A stretch of DNA of 64,000 bases from Actinoallomurus iriomotensis (GCF_030269445.1 NZ_BSTJ01000022.1:21480-85479); one strand, 5' to 3'; counted from the first letter of the stretch, positions 40,681 to 49,644 are shown. Notes: generated from the letters alone by a model not told the origin. Numbers and translations are program-made.

Positions 40681-41985
40681 TCAGGCGACGATGCGCAGCG
40701 GGTTCTCCAACAGCTCGGCGAGCTCTCCGAGGAACGCCGCGCCCGTCGCGCCGTCGCAGGCACGGTGGTCGATCGACAGCGTGATGGTCATCCGGTCGCG
40801 GGGGACCACCTCGCCGTCGCGGAACACCACGTCCTTGCGGGTCGCGCCCACGGCGAGGATCGCGGCCTCCGGCGGGTTGATCACGGCGGTGAAGGCGTCC
40901 ACGCCGAACATGCCCAGGTTGCTCACCGTGAACGTGCCGCCCGACATCTCCTGCGGCGTCAGCTTCTGCTCCCGGGCGCGCCCGGCCAGCTCGCGCGTCT
41001 CCGCGCCGATCTGGGAGACGCTCTTGCGGTCGGTGTCGCGGATCACCGGCACGACCAGGCCCTGGTCCAGCGCCACCGCGACGCCCACGTGCACGCGCTT
41101 GTGCACGAGCAGGTGCTCCTCGGTGAAGGAGACGTTCAGCACCGGGTTGGCGCGCAGCGCGGTCGCGCACGCCTTGACGATCAGGTCGTTGACGCTGACC
41201 TTGGCGGGCGCCAGCGCGGCGTTGAGCGTCGCGCGGAAAGCGAGCAGCTCCTCCACGTCGACGACACGCGTCAGGTAGAAGTGCGGCGCGGTCCGCATGC
41301 TCTCGGCGAGCCGGCGCGCGGTGACCTTGCGGATCCGGCTCAGCGGCACCCGCTCGACGTCCTCGTCGTCGGCGGACGCCTGGACCGGCTGCGGGGTTGA
41401 CGGCGCGGCGGGCTGCGGGGCGGGGGACGCGGTGGACGGCGTCGCGGGCGGCGCGGACCGGACGGCGGAGTCGAGGGCGGCGGCCTCCACGTCGGCGCGG
41501 ACGATGCGGCCGCCGGGACCCGAGCCGGTCAGCGTGCTGAGGTCGACGCCGTTCTCCCGCGCGATCCGGCGGGCCAGCGGCGAGGAGGGCGGACGGGACC
41601 GCGTCGACGCCGAGCCGTTGCCTCCGGCCGAAGGCTCGGGCTCCGCGACGGCGGTGGCGGTGGCGGTGGCGGTGGCGGCGGGGGCCGGGGCGGTCTCCGC
41701 CGCGGGCGCCTCCGCGGGTGCCGCGGCGGGAGCGGCCGCCGGGGCGGCGCCATCGGTGACCAGGACCGCGATCGGCGTGCCGATGGTCGCGGTGGCGCCC
41801 TCGGGCACGAGGATCTCGCCGAGGACGCCGTCCTCGTACGCCTCGTACTCCATCAGGGCCTTGTCGGTCTCGATGTCGACGAGCGAGTCACCGACAGAGA
41901 CCTTGTCGCCGGGCTTCTTGTGCCACGAGCTGACGACGCCTTCCTCCATGGTGTCGGACAGGCGGGGCATGAGGATCTCGGACAT
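40681..41985 (-). CDS. 2-oxoacid dehydrogenase E2 (dihydrolipoamide acyltransferase)
   Basis: A 434-aa acyltransferase with one lipoyl domain (residues 1-75, lipoyl lysine in IETDKALMEYE). An Ala/Pro/Thr linker follows, then an E3-binding domain (SPLARRIARENGVDLSTLTGSGPGGRIVRADVEAA region), a second linker and the catalytic domain ending with HRACDGATG (HxxxDG-type active site). The linker DNA has a six-base repeat. Third gene of the E1alpha-E1beta-E2 operon; no E3 gene is nearby. Pyruvate is the likeliest substrate, but branched-chain oxoacids cannot be excluded. Confidence 0.93.
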   Translation of the reverse strand: MSEILMPRLSDTMEEGVVSSWHKKPGDKVSVGDSLVDIETDKALMEYEAYEDGVLGEILVPEGATATIGTPIAVLVTDGAAPAAAPAAAPAEAPAAETAPAPAATATATATAVAEPEPSAGGNGSASTRSRPPSSPLARRIARENGVDLSTLTGSGPGGRIVRADVEAAALDSAVRSAPPATPSTASPAPQPAAPSTPQPVQASADDEDVERVPLSRIRKVTARRLAESMRTAPHFYLTRVVDVEELLAFRATLNAALAPAKVSVNDLIVKACATALRANPVLNVSFTEEHLLVHKRVHVGVAVALDQGLVVPVIRDTDRKSVSQIGAETRELAGRAREQKLTPQEMSGGTFTVSNLGMFGVDAFTAVINPPEAAILAVGATRKDVVFRDGEVVPRDRMTITLSIDHRACDGATGAAFLGELAELLENPLRIVA

Positions 41986-41992
41986 GGTCTTC

Positions 41993-42982
41993 CTAACGGC
42001 GGCCGGTCGCGGCGAGCGTGTCGCGTACGGCGGTGACGAGGGACTCGGCCGACGGCAGCGCGGCGAGTTCGAGGGGCTTGGAGTAGGGGAGCGGGACCTC
42101 GGCCATCGCCACCCGGCGCACGGGCGCGTCGAGCCAGTCGAACGCGCCCTCCTGGATCGTGGCGGCGATCTCGGCGCCGATCCCGTACGTGAGCCAGTCG
42201 TCCTCGGCGATCACGGCGCAGCCCGTACGGCGGACCGAGGCGACGATCGTCTCGCGGTCCAGAGGCCGCAGGCTGCGCAGGTCCACGACCTCGGCGGACA
42301 CGCCGTCGGCGGCGAGTTTCTCGGCGACCTCCGCGGCGACGCGCGCCATCCGCGAGTAGGCGATGAGCGTGATGTCGGCGCCCTCGCGCGTGACGGCGGC
42401 CCGGCCGATCTCCGCGGGCGCGACCTCGTCGGGCACCTCGCCCTTGGTGTTGTAGAGCGCGAGGTTCTCCAGGAACAGCACCGGGTCGTCGTCGCGGATC
42501 GCGGCCTTGAGCATCGCCGAAGCCTCGGCCGGCGTGCTGGGGGCCAGAACCTTGAGGCCGGGGATGAAGGAGTAGAACAGCTCGACGTTCTGGGAGTGGG
42601 TGGCGCCGAGCTGCTGTCCGCCGCCCCCGGGGGTGCGGATCACCATCGGCACGCTGCACTGACCGCCGAACATGCCGTAGATCTTGGCCGCGTGGTTGAC
42701 GATCTGGTCGAGGGCGAGCAGCGAGAAGTTGATCGTCATGATCTCGACGACGGGCCGCAGCCCGAGCATCGCCGCGCCGATCGCGGCGCCGACGAAGCCC
42801 TCCTCGGCGATGGGGGTGTCGCGCACCCGGCGGGGTCCGAACTCCTTCAGCAGCCCCTCGGTGATCTTGTACGAGCCCTCGAACACGCCGATCTCTTCGC
42901 CCATGAGGAAGACGTCCTCGTCGCGGAGCATCTCGGCGCGAAGCGTGTCCCGCAGGGCCTGGCGATAGGTGACGGTGGCCAT
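41993..42982 (-). CDS. 2-oxoacid dehydrogenase E1 component, beta subunit
   Basis: A 329-aa transketolase-fold subunit with YRQALRDTLRAEM, the GEEIGVFEGSYKITEGL block, FVGAAIGAAMLGLRPVVE and the C-terminal VRRVAMAEVPLPYS. Together with the alpha subunit it forms the ThDP site that decarboxylates the oxoacid and acylates E2. It lies 7 bp upstream of E2 and 10 bp after E1 alpha. Confidence 0.95.
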   Translation of the reverse strand: MATVTYRQALRDTLRAEMLRDEDVFLMGEEIGVFEGSYKITEGLLKEFGPRRVRDTPIAEEGFVGAAIGAAMLGLRPVVEIMTINFSLLALDQIVNHAAKIYGMFGGQCSVPMVIRTPGGGGQQLGATHSQNVELFYSFIPGLKVLAPSTPAEASAMLKAAIRDDDPVLFLENLALYNTKGEVPDEVAPAEIGRAAVTREGADITLIAYSRMARVAAEVAEKLAADGVSAEVVDLRSLRPLDRETIVASVRRTGCAVIAEDDWLTYGIGAEIAATIQEGAFDWLDAPVRRVAMAEVPLPYSKPLELAALPSAESLVTAVRDTLAATGRR

Positions 42983-42992
42983 CGGGGCTCCT

Positions 42993-44051
42993 CTAGAAGA
43001 CCGGGTCGGCGGGCAGGCGGCGGGACTCGCCCGGTACCGGCGTCGCGTACGTGTAGTCGAACAGGGTGGAGACGTCGGGGTGCGGGCTGTCGTCGGCGAA
43101 CGCCGCCGCGTCGTCGACCTCGGCCTTGACCTCGGCGTCGAGCTTCTCGCGCGCCTCGGCGTCCAGAACGCCGCTCTCCTCCAGCTCCAGCGCGAAGCGC
43201 GCGAGCGGGTCGGCGGCCTTCAGTGCCTCCTTCTCCTCCGCGGTGCGGTAGCGCGCGGGGTCGACGACCGAGTGGCCACGCAGCCGCGGGCTCGTCGTCT
43301 CCAGCAGGAACGGCTTCTGCTCCGAGCGGGCCCGCTCGACGGCGGCGTGTGCCGCGTCGCGTACGGCCACCGCGTCGGTGCCGTCCACGCGCGCGCCCTC
43401 CATGCGGTACGCGGCGGCGCGGCGGTACAGCTCGGGCTCGGCGGAGGAGTGGTCGACCGTGGTGCCCATGCCCAGGCCGTTGTTGATGACGACGAAGACG
43501 ATCGGCAGGTCCCACAGCGTGGCCATGTTCAGCGACTCGTGGAAGGCGCCGATGTTGGTGGTGCCGTCGCCCATCTGGCACATGACGACCTCGTCGCCGC
43601 CCCGGTAGGAGATGGCCAGCGCGGCGCCGGTGGCGAGCGGAAGCTGGCCGCCGACGATGCCGTACCCGCCGAGCAGCCGGGAGCCGGTGTCGAACAGGTG
43701 CATCGACCCGCCCCAGCCCTTGGAGACACCGGTGCTGCGCCCGTACAGCTCCGCCATGACGCGGCGGGCCTCGATGCCGCGGGCGAGGGCGTAACCGTGC
43801 TCGCGGTAGTTCGTGAACAGGTAGTCACGCGGATCGAGCGCGGCCATGAGGCCGGTGATCGTGGGTTCCTCGCCGAGGTTGAGGTGGCAGTACCCGCCGA
43901 TCTTCGCCTCGGTGTACGCCCGCGCGGCGCGCTCCTCGAAGCGGCGGATCAGCAGCATCTGCCGGTAGTAGGCGACGAGTGTCTCGGGCCGCGGCCTGGA
44001 CTTTCGCGTCCGGCGGGAACGCGCCGGGCTCCTCGTGTCGGTGTCAGCCAT
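42993..44051 (-). CDS. 2-oxoacid dehydrogenase E1 component, alpha subunit
   Basis: A 352-aa ThDP-binding subunit. It has GGYCHLNLGEEPTITG, the ThDP motif GDGTTNIGAFHESLNMA ending in VVINN, and the phosphorylation-loop-like PRLRGHSVVDPARYR. An Arg/Lys-rich N-terminal 25 residues precede the domain. First gene of the operon, divergent from a GntR regulator across a 12-bp palindrome. Motifs fit the pyruvate or acetoin class best. Confidence 0.94.
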   Translation of the reverse strand: MADTDTRSPARSRRTRKSRPRPETLVAYYRQMLLIRRFEERAARAYTEAKIGGYCHLNLGEEPTITGLMAALDPRDYLFTNYREHGYALARGIEARRVMAELYGRSTGVSKGWGGSMHLFDTGSRLLGGYGIVGGQLPLATGAALAISYRGGDEVVMCQMGDGTTNIGAFHESLNMATLWDLPIVFVVINNGLGMGTTVDHSSAEPELYRRAAAYRMEGARVDGTDAVAVRDAAHAAVERARSEQKPFLLETTSPRLRGHSVVDPARYRTAEEKEALKAADPLARFALELEESGVLDAEAREKLDAEVKAEVDDAAAFADDSPHPDVSTLFDYTYATPVPGESRRLPADPVF

Positions 44052-44129
44052 CGAGGTTTTCCCCTTCGTACGCAGGCCGCGCGTCCTGGGGTGACCACGA
44101 CGTGCGCCCGTTAGATCAGCAGCCGATCA

Positions 44130-44141
44130 ATGATCGATCAT
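44130..44141. promoter_or_regulatory. Palindrome between the E1 operon and the GntR gene
   Basis: atgatcgatcat is a perfect 12-bp palindrome in the 140-bp divergent spacer, 51 bp upstream of the GntR GTG and 79 bp upstream of E1 alpha. It is a plausible operator for the adjacent FCD-type GntR protein. Confidence 0.55.
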
Positions 44142-44191
44142 AGTTCAGTCGCCGGTGCCCTCTGAACGACGGTCATCTACGATTGACGAGC

Positions 44192-44812
44192 GTGAACGCT
44201 CTCAACGCCCCGGCCCTGGTCCGCACCGGCCTCGGGGACCAGATCCGGCAGGTCCTCATCGACCGCATCACGTCGGGGGAACTCCAGCCCGGCGAGCGTA
44301 TCGTCGAGCGTCGCATCGCCGCCGAACTGGGGGTCAGTCAGGCGCCGGTCCGCGAGGCCCTCCGGCAGTTGGAGGCGCTGCGGCTGGTCGAGACGATGCC
44401 CAACCGCGGCGCTCGCGTCCGGGAGTTCACCGAGGTCGACTTCGCGGAGTTCTTCCCCGTACGGGCGGGGCTCGAGGAGACCGCGGCCGAACTCGCCGCC
44501 CGTCACCTGGCCGGCCGGGTGGAGGCCCTGGAGGGGCACATCGAACGCCTGGCCACGGCGGAGGGCCCGGACGTGATGCGGCACAGCATCGCCTTCCACC
44601 GCGAGATCGTCGACGCCGCCGGCAACCGCCTGCTGCGCGAGGTCTGGGAGTCGCTGGGCATCGAGATCTGGACCACCCTGTCGGTCCGCCGCCACGACAC
44701 CGAGCTGTGCGGCAAGACCGCCGAACACATCGAGATCGCCGACGCCTTCCGCCGAGCCGACCCCCGCGTCGGCCGTATGCTCCACGACCACGTGATGAAG
44801 TACGCGCCCTGA
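44192..44812 (+). CDS. GntR family regulator (FCD/FadR subfamily)
   Basis: A 206-aa protein with an N-terminal winged helix (LQPGERIVERRIAAELGVSQAPVREALRQLEALRLV) and a helical FCD domain with metal-ligand-like residues in FHREIVDAAGNR and the HIEIADAFRR histidine. FCD regulators sense carboxylic acids. Since it is divergent from the E1/E2 operon, control of that operon by its substrate or product (for example pyruvate) is likely. GTG 44192 is preferred; a TTG at 44183 also opens the frame. Confidence 0.88.
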   Translation: MNALNAPALVRTGLGDQIRQVLIDRITSGELQPGERIVERRIAAELGVSQAPVREALRQLEALRLVETMPNRGARVREFTEVDFAEFFPVRAGLEETAAELAARHLAGRVEALEGHIERLATAEGPDVMRHSIAFHREIVDAAGNRLLREVWESLGIEIWTTLSVRRHDTELCGKTAEHIEIADAFRRADPRVGRMLHDHVMKYAP

Positions 44813-44873
44813 CCGATTCATGCCGGGTTACGGTGTCTCCGGGTTATGGAGATCTCCTGAATCGAGGCCCGGT

Positions 44874-45686
44874 ATGGCCTGGCGCAGACTTTCCGACCGC
44901 GAGGCCGGACGCGAGCTCGAGGGTCCTTACGAGGGTGTCCCGGCACACCTGGCAGGTCAGCTGGAGCATTGGCTCAAGGAGATGCTCATGTGGCGCCCCA
45001 GCTCTGCTGAGGCGAACTCGCTGATCCTCACGGTGGCCGGCATGACCAGAGTGGCGGTCGGGGGGTGGAGCACCCCCAATTACGCCTTTGAGGAGCTTTT
45101 CCGTGCGGCGGAGGCGGACCCCGAGGTCTTCCTCGACATTGTCGACGCGACGCTCGCCGTGACGACGGGAGGCGAGGAGGACCTTCGGCGCGCTCTCGAG
45201 CTCTGCGGTTCCGTGTGGACCGTTTCTCCGGACGGGAGATCGCTGCAGCGTCGCGTCGCACCGGCCATGGTGAGTGCCGCCGAGCGGGCGATGTCGCCGC
45301 TCGACGCGGCGAGCGAGGAACTGCGGCTGGCCTGGGCCGCCGCCTACGGCCGGGGTCCGGACGCGTCCGACGCGTGGGACCACTCGATCAAGGCGGCCGA
45401 GTCCGTGCTGATCCCGGTCGTCGTGCCAAAGAAGGCGAAGGCGACGATGGGGGACGTGCTGGGCCAGCTCCGCCGGCCGGAGAACGGCTGGAGGCTGGTT
45501 CTTCCCGGGGCGGACGGCGATCACGCCGTCGCTCCTCTGGTCGGGATGCTCCGGCTGCTGTGGCCCAACCCGGATCGACATGGCGCGGGCCAGAGGCGGA
45601 CGCCGACGCTCGAAGAGGCGCAGGCGGTCGTGCAGCTCACCGTCACGATCGTTCAATGGGCGCGGGACGGCGTTCTGCGGAAGTGA
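44874..45686 (+). CDS. Protein of unknown function
   Basis: A 270-aa soluble, mostly helical protein. I do not recognise its family with confidence. The C-terminal half (DHSIKAAESVLIPVVVP...MGDVLGQLRRPENGW...EEAQAVVQLTVTIVQWARDG) is faintly reminiscent of abortive-infection C-terminal (HEPN-like) domains, but a clear catalytic R-x4-6-H motif is not seen. gaggcccgg before ATG 44874 sets the start. Its G+C at third positions looks somewhat lower than in neighbours, so lateral origin is possible. It stands between the GntR gene and polX. Confidence 0.6.
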   Translation: MAWRRLSDREAGRELEGPYEGVPAHLAGQLEHWLKEMLMWRPSSAEANSLILTVAGMTRVAVGGWSTPNYAFEELFRAAEADPEVFLDIVDATLAVTTGGEEDLRRALELCGSVWTVSPDGRSLQRRVAPAMVSAAERAMSPLDAASEELRLAWAAAYGRGPDASDAWDHSIKAAESVLIPVVVPKKAKATMGDVLGQLRRPENGWRLVLPGADGDHAVAPLVGMLRLLWPNPDRHGAGQRRTPTLEEAQAVVQLTVTIVQWARDGVLRK

Positions 45687-45706
45687 GCCGCGTCTAGGAT
45701 CGTCCC

Positions 45707-47419
45707 ATGGGGCGCCCCAACGACGAGGTCGCCGAGCTCTTCCAGGAGTTCGCCGACCTGCTCTCGATCACCGGTGAGGCGGCGTACAAGGTGCGCGCCT
45801 ACGAGAAGGCCGCCCGGTCCATCGCCGGCTACGCCGAGGACGTCTCGACGCTCGACCTCAAGGGGCTGCGGCGGATCCCCAACGTCGGCGAGGCGATCGC
45901 CAAGAAGATCCTCGACCACCGCGAGACCGGCACGATTCGCCAGCTCGAGGCCGTCCGGGCCAAGATCCCGGCCGGTGTTCGGGCGCTCACCGCGATCCCC
46001 ACGCTCGGGCCCAAGAAGGCGCTCGTGCTGTACGAAGAACTCGGCATCTCCTCCGTCGACGAGCTCGCTGAGGCGATTCCCGCCGGGCGGCTGGAGGGGC
46101 TCAAGGGGTTCGGCGCCAAGACCGAGGAGAACATCCTCCACGGCATCGAGCTGATGAAGCGCGCCGGCGACCGCGTACTGATCGACGTGGCGATGGAGGT
46201 GGCCGAGGAGGTCGTCGCCGCGCTGTCGCCGCTCGCGGAGCGCTGTGAGTACGCCGGTTCGCTACGGCGGTCGCGGGAGACCATCGGCGACGTCGACGTC
46301 CTCGCCGCCGCGGCCGACTCCGCTCCGCTCATGGAGGCGTTCGCCGCCCTCCCGCTCGTCTCCGAGGTGATCGCGCGCGGCGACACCAAGACCTCCATCC
46401 GTACGACCAAGGGGCTCCAGGTCGACCTGCGCGTCGTCCCGGCCGAGTCCTGGGGCGCGGCCCTGCAGTACTTCACCGGCTCCAAGGCGCACAACGTCCG
46501 CACCCGCGAGATCGCCGTACGCGCCGGGCTGAAGCTGTCGGAGTACGGCCTGTTCGACGTGGAGAGCGGCGAGCTCGTCGTGTCCGCGACCGAGGAGGAG
46601 GTCTACGAGCGCCTCGGGCTGCCGTGGGTGCCGCCGACGCTGCGGGAGGACGGCGGCGAGATCGACGCCGCGCTCAAGGGCACGTTGCCGCGCCTGGTCC
46701 AGCTCGCCGACCTGCGCGGTGACCTGCACAGTCACACCGACCTGACCGACGGCATCGCCCCGCTGGAGGAGATGGTCGCCGCCGCGGCGGCCCAGGGGTG
46801 GGAGTACTTCGCCATCACCGACCACGCGCCGAACCTGTTCATGCAGCGCATGACCGACGAGAAGATGCTCGCCCAGCGGGAGGCCGTGCACGCGCTGGGG
46901 GAGCGCCATCCGGACCTGACGCTGCTGCACGGCACCGAGCTGAACATCGACGCCGACGGCGAGGTCGACTGGCCGGAGGAGTTCCTGTCCGGCTTCGACA
47001 TCTGCGTGGCGTCGGTGCACTCGCTGTTCACCCAGGACCGAGAGACGATGACCCGCCGGATCGTCCGCGCCGTCGAGAACCCCGGCGTCCACGTCCTCGG
47101 ACACCCCACCGCCCGCCTGATCGGCCGCCGCGAGCCCGTCGACTGCGACTGGGACGCGGTGTTCAAGTCCTGCGCCCGCCACCACACGGTCGTGGAGATC
47201 GACGCGTTCCCCGACCGGCTCGACCTGCCCGCCGACCTGATCCGCCGCGCCCTGCGGCACGGGGTGAAGTTCTCCATCGACAGCGACGCCCACGCGACCG
47301 GGCACTTCGCCAACCTGCGGTACGGCGTCGGCACGGCGCAGCGCGGCTGGCTGACGCCGGACGACGTCGTCAACACGTGGCCGCTGGAGCGGCTCCGCGA
47401 CTACCTCGGCACCGGCTGA
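45707..47419 (+). CDS. polX: DNA polymerase X family protein with PHP nuclease domain
   Basis: A 570-aa PolX. The N-terminal HhH region (LRRIPNVGEAIAKKI, FGAKTEENIL) is followed by the nucleotidyltransferase core with GSLRRSRETIGDVDVL (two catalytic Asp) and a third Asp in LQVDLRVV. The C-terminal PHP domain has metal ligands in DLHSHTDLTDG, ITDHAP, HGTELNID, SVHS and DSDAHATGHF. Bacterial PolX fills gaps and has 3-5 exonuclease and AP-endonuclease activity in base excision repair. Its stop overlaps the convergent MerR gene by 19 bp. Confidence 0.96.
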   Translation: MGRPNDEVAELFQEFADLLSITGEAAYKVRAYEKAARSIAGYAEDVSTLDLKGLRRIPNVGEAIAKKILDHRETGTIRQLEAVRAKIPAGVRALTAIPTLGPKKALVLYEELGISSVDELAEAIPAGRLEGLKGFGAKTEENILHGIELMKRAGDRVLIDVAMEVAEEVVAALSPLAERCEYAGSLRRSRETIGDVDVLAAAADSAPLMEAFAALPLVSEVIARGDTKTSIRTTKGLQVDLRVVPAESWGAALQYFTGSKAHNVRTREIAVRAGLKLSEYGLFDVESGELVVSATEEEVYERLGLPWVPPTLREDGGEIDAALKGTLPRLVQLADLRGDLHSHTDLTDGIAPLEEMVAAAAAQGWEYFAITDHAPNLFMQRMTDEKMLAQREAVHALGERHPDLTLLHGTELNIDADGEVDWPEEFLSGFDICVASVHSLFTQDRETMTRRIVRAVENPGVHVLGHPTARLIGRREPVDCDWDAVFKSCARHHTVVEIDAFPDRLDLPADLIRRALRHGVKFSIDSDAHATGHFANLRYGVGTAQRGWLTPDDVVNTWPLERLRDYLGTG

Positions 47420-47808
47420 GCCGGGGCCGCGAAGGCGCGCTTGAAGTCCGGGCACTCCACGAGCGTCTCGTGGGCGCAGGCGGCGGCGTGCCGTAGGCCG
47501 TCGCGCATCCGGGTCAGCCGGGCGATGTCCTCCTCCAGCTCCCGCGCCTTGACGGCCATCCGGGCGCGCAGGTCGGTGTCGCCCGGAGTGGCCACGAGGA
47601 ACCGGCCGATCTCCGCGACGGTGAAGCCCGCGGTGCGGGCGCAGGAGATCAGCGCGAGGCGGTCGAGCACGTCGGGCCGGTACGTGCGCCGCAGGCCGTT
47701 GCGGCCCGCCGGGGCGATCAGGCCCTTCTTCTCGTAGAACCGCAGCGCCGACGGCGCGAGGCCGGAACGCCCGGCCACCTCGGCGATGTCCAGCAGCGCC
47801 TCCGTCAT
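47401..47808 (-). CDS. MerR family transcriptional regulator
   Basis: A 135-aa regulator with a MerR helix-turn-helix (LLDIAEVAGRSGLAPSALRFYEKKGLI), a coiled-coil dimer helix (DLRARMAVKARELEEDIARLTRMRDGL) and Cys residues at C-terminal positions (ACAHETLVECPDF) in a SoxR/CueR-like location, so metal or redox sensing is possible. caaggaggcgg fixes ATG 47808. It is divergent from an MBL hydrolase, with a MerR-type dyad between them. Confidence 0.88.
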   Translation of the reverse strand: MTEALLDIAEVAGRSGLAPSALRFYEKKGLIAPAGRNGLRRTYRPDVLDRLALISCARTAGFTVAEIGRFLVATPGDTDLRARMAVKARELEEDIARLTRMRDGLRHAAACAHETLVECPDFKRAFAAPAQPVPR

Positions 47809-47817
47809 TCCGCCTCC

Positions 47818-47848
47818 TTGACTTGAATCGCGCTTCAAGTCGCAGACT
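47818..47848 (+). promoter_or_regulatory. MerR-type promoter with operator dyad
   Basis: A perfect 8-bp inverted repeat gacttgaa-N6-ttcaagtc (47820-47841) lies between -35 ttgact (47818-47823) and -10-like cagact (47843-47848). The spacer is 19 bp, the length characteristic of promoters activated by MerR-family DNA twisting. It reads toward the MBL hydrolase. Confidence 0.75.
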
Positions 47849-47855
47849 ACCCGCC

Positions 47856-48653
47856 ATGAAGATCCATCACCTCAACTGCGGCTCGGTCCGGACGATCGAG
47901 GCCACCTACGACGGCCCGCCGCCGGCGCACGCCGTCAACCACTGCCTGCTGGTCGAGACCGACGCCGACGGCCTGGTCCTGGTCGAGACCGGCCTCGGCC
48001 TCGGCGACGTACGCGACCCGGACGCGACTCTCGGCGCGGACTGGGTCACCATGGCCAAGCCCGTGCTGGACGAGGAGGAGACCGCCGTACGTCAGATCGC
48101 CCGGCTGGGCCACTCACCCGGCGACGTACGGCACGTCATCGTGACCCACCTCGACGTGGACCACTGCGGCGGTCTGCCGGACTTCCCCGACGCCCGCGTG
48201 CACGTGCTCGCCGCGGAGCTGGAGGCGGCGGTCGCCGAGGCGCCCAGCTTCCGCTACCGCCCGGCCCACTGGGCCCACGGCCCGCACTGGGCGACGTACA
48301 CGCCCGAGGGCGACGACTGGTTCGGGTTCACCTCGGTCCAGCCGGACGGACTGCCCCCGGAGATCCGGCTCGTGCCGCTCGGCGGCCACACCGCCGGTCA
48401 CACCGGAGTCGCCGTCCACGACGGGGACCGCTGGCTGCTGCACTGCGGCGACGCGTACTACTACCACCGGGAGCTGAGCGCCGACCCGCACCCGCACCCG
48501 GTGCTGGACCTCGTGCAGACCACCTCGGAGGTCCACCACGACCTGCGGCTGGGCACGCAGGCGCGGCTACGCGAGCTGGTCCGTGACCACGGCGATCAGG
48601 TGTCGGTGTTCAGCGCGCACGACCCGTGGGAGCTGGATCGCCTTCGGGGCTGA
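47856..48653 (+). CDS. MBL-fold hydrolase (lactonase-like)
   Basis: A 265-aa metallo-beta-lactamase-fold enzyme with the complete motif THLDVDHCGG, then LGGHTAGHTG, HCGDAYYYH and a C-terminal SAHDPWEL. The arrangement recalls quorum-quenching lactonases and related enzymes, but the substrate is unknown. It is probably activated by the divergent MerR protein via the 19-bp-spacer promoter. Its 3-prime end overlaps ctaA by 44 bp. Confidence 0.87.
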   Translation: MKIHHLNCGSVRTIEATYDGPPPAHAVNHCLLVETDADGLVLVETGLGLGDVRDPDATLGADWVTMAKPVLDEEETAVRQIARLGHSPGDVRHVIVTHLDVDHCGGLPDFPDARVHVLAAELEAAVAEAPSFRYRPAHWAHGPHWATYTPEGDDWFGFTSVQPDGLPPEIRLVPLGGHTAGHTGVAVHDGDRWLLHCGDAYYYHRELSADPHPHPVLDLVQTTSEVHHDLRLGTQARLRELVRDHGDQVSVFSAHDPWELDRLRG

Positions 48654-49644
48654 CCTGGAGCCGGGGCTCCGGCCCGCTCTCCCGCACGGCGCGCGGCGTC
48701 GTCGCGGGCACGGGACCCCGCTCGCGCAGGGCGAAGGCGACCCGCAGGGTGGCGATCCACACCAGCGCCGAGCCGAGCACGTGCAGGACGACGAGCGGGC
48801 CGGGCACGCCGGTGAAGTACTGGACATAGCCGATGACGCCTTGGGCCAGCTCGACCACGAGCAACTCCAGCGCGCATCGCTGGGCGCGGCGTGGCGCGTT
48901 CGTCAGCCGCAGCCCGAGCAGCAGCGCGAACGTCAGGCCGACCGTGGCCCAGACGACATCGGCGTGCAGCTGCGCGACCTGCTCGATCCGGAACCCGAAG
49001 CGCGGCGCCTTCGCGTCGCCGGCGTGCGGCCCGGTGCCGGTCACGACGGTGCCCGCCACCAGCAGCACGACGACCACGCCGATCAGCGCGCGGGCGAGCC
49101 AGACCAGCTCCGCGCGTACGAGCCGGTGGGCGGGCGCGTCGCCCTCGCTCGCGCGGATCCACAGCGCGGTCGCCGCGGCCAGCAGGGCGGGGGAGAGCAG
49201 GAAGTGCGCGGTGACCGCGGCCGGGTTGAGGTCGGTGAGCACGACGATGCCGCCGACCACGGCCTGGGCGACGACGCTGAGTGGCTGGACCGCGGCGAGC
49301 CGTACGAGGTCGCGCCGCCGGGGCGACAGGCGCACCGCCGCCACGAAGACCGCCACGCCGACGGCCAGCACCATGAAGGTCAGCAGCCGGTTGCCGAACT
49401 CGATCGCCATGTTGACGGCGGCGTGCTCGGGGGAGTGGGACGGCACGAGACTGTCGCCGGTGCACTTGGGCCAGGTGGGGCACCCGAGGCCGGACCCGCT
49501 GACGCGTACGGCCGCGCCAGTGGACATGATGACGGCGTTACCGGCCACCCCGGCGAGGGCGAGCCACCGCATCGAGGCGGACGTGGGACGCCACACGGCA
49601 TCGACGAGCCGGGTCACGGGATTGTCGGATCGCACGCCCCTCAT
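48610..49644 (-). CDS. ctaA: Heme A synthase (COX15/CtaA family)
   Basis: A 344-aa membrane protein with eight helices. It shows the paired cysteines GLGCPTWPKC in the first external loop and the heme-ligating histidines in EFGNRLL-adjacent HSPEHAAVN, VTAHFLLS, QLHADVVWA and VLHVLGSALVW. It oxidises heme O to heme A for aa3-type oxidase and works with CtaB at 37.3 kb. The C-terminal tail is polar and Pro/Arg-rich. Confidence 0.94.
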   Translation of the reverse strand: MRGVRSDNPVTRLVDAVWRPTSASMRWLALAGVAGNAVIMSTGAAVRVSGSGLGCPTWPKCTGDSLVPSHSPEHAAVNMAIEFGNRLLTFMVLAVGVAVFVAAVRLSPRRRDLVRLAAVQPLSVVAQAVVGGIVVLTDLNPAAVTAHFLLSPALLAAATALWIRASEGDAPAHRLVRAELVWLARALIGVVVVLLVAGTVVTGTGPHAGDAKAPRFGFRIEQVAQLHADVVWATVGLTFALLLGLRLTNAPRRAQRCALELLVVELAQGVIGYVQYFTGVPGPLVVLHVLGSALVWIATLRVAFALRERGPVPATTPRAVRESGPEPRLQVSPEGDPAPTGRAR

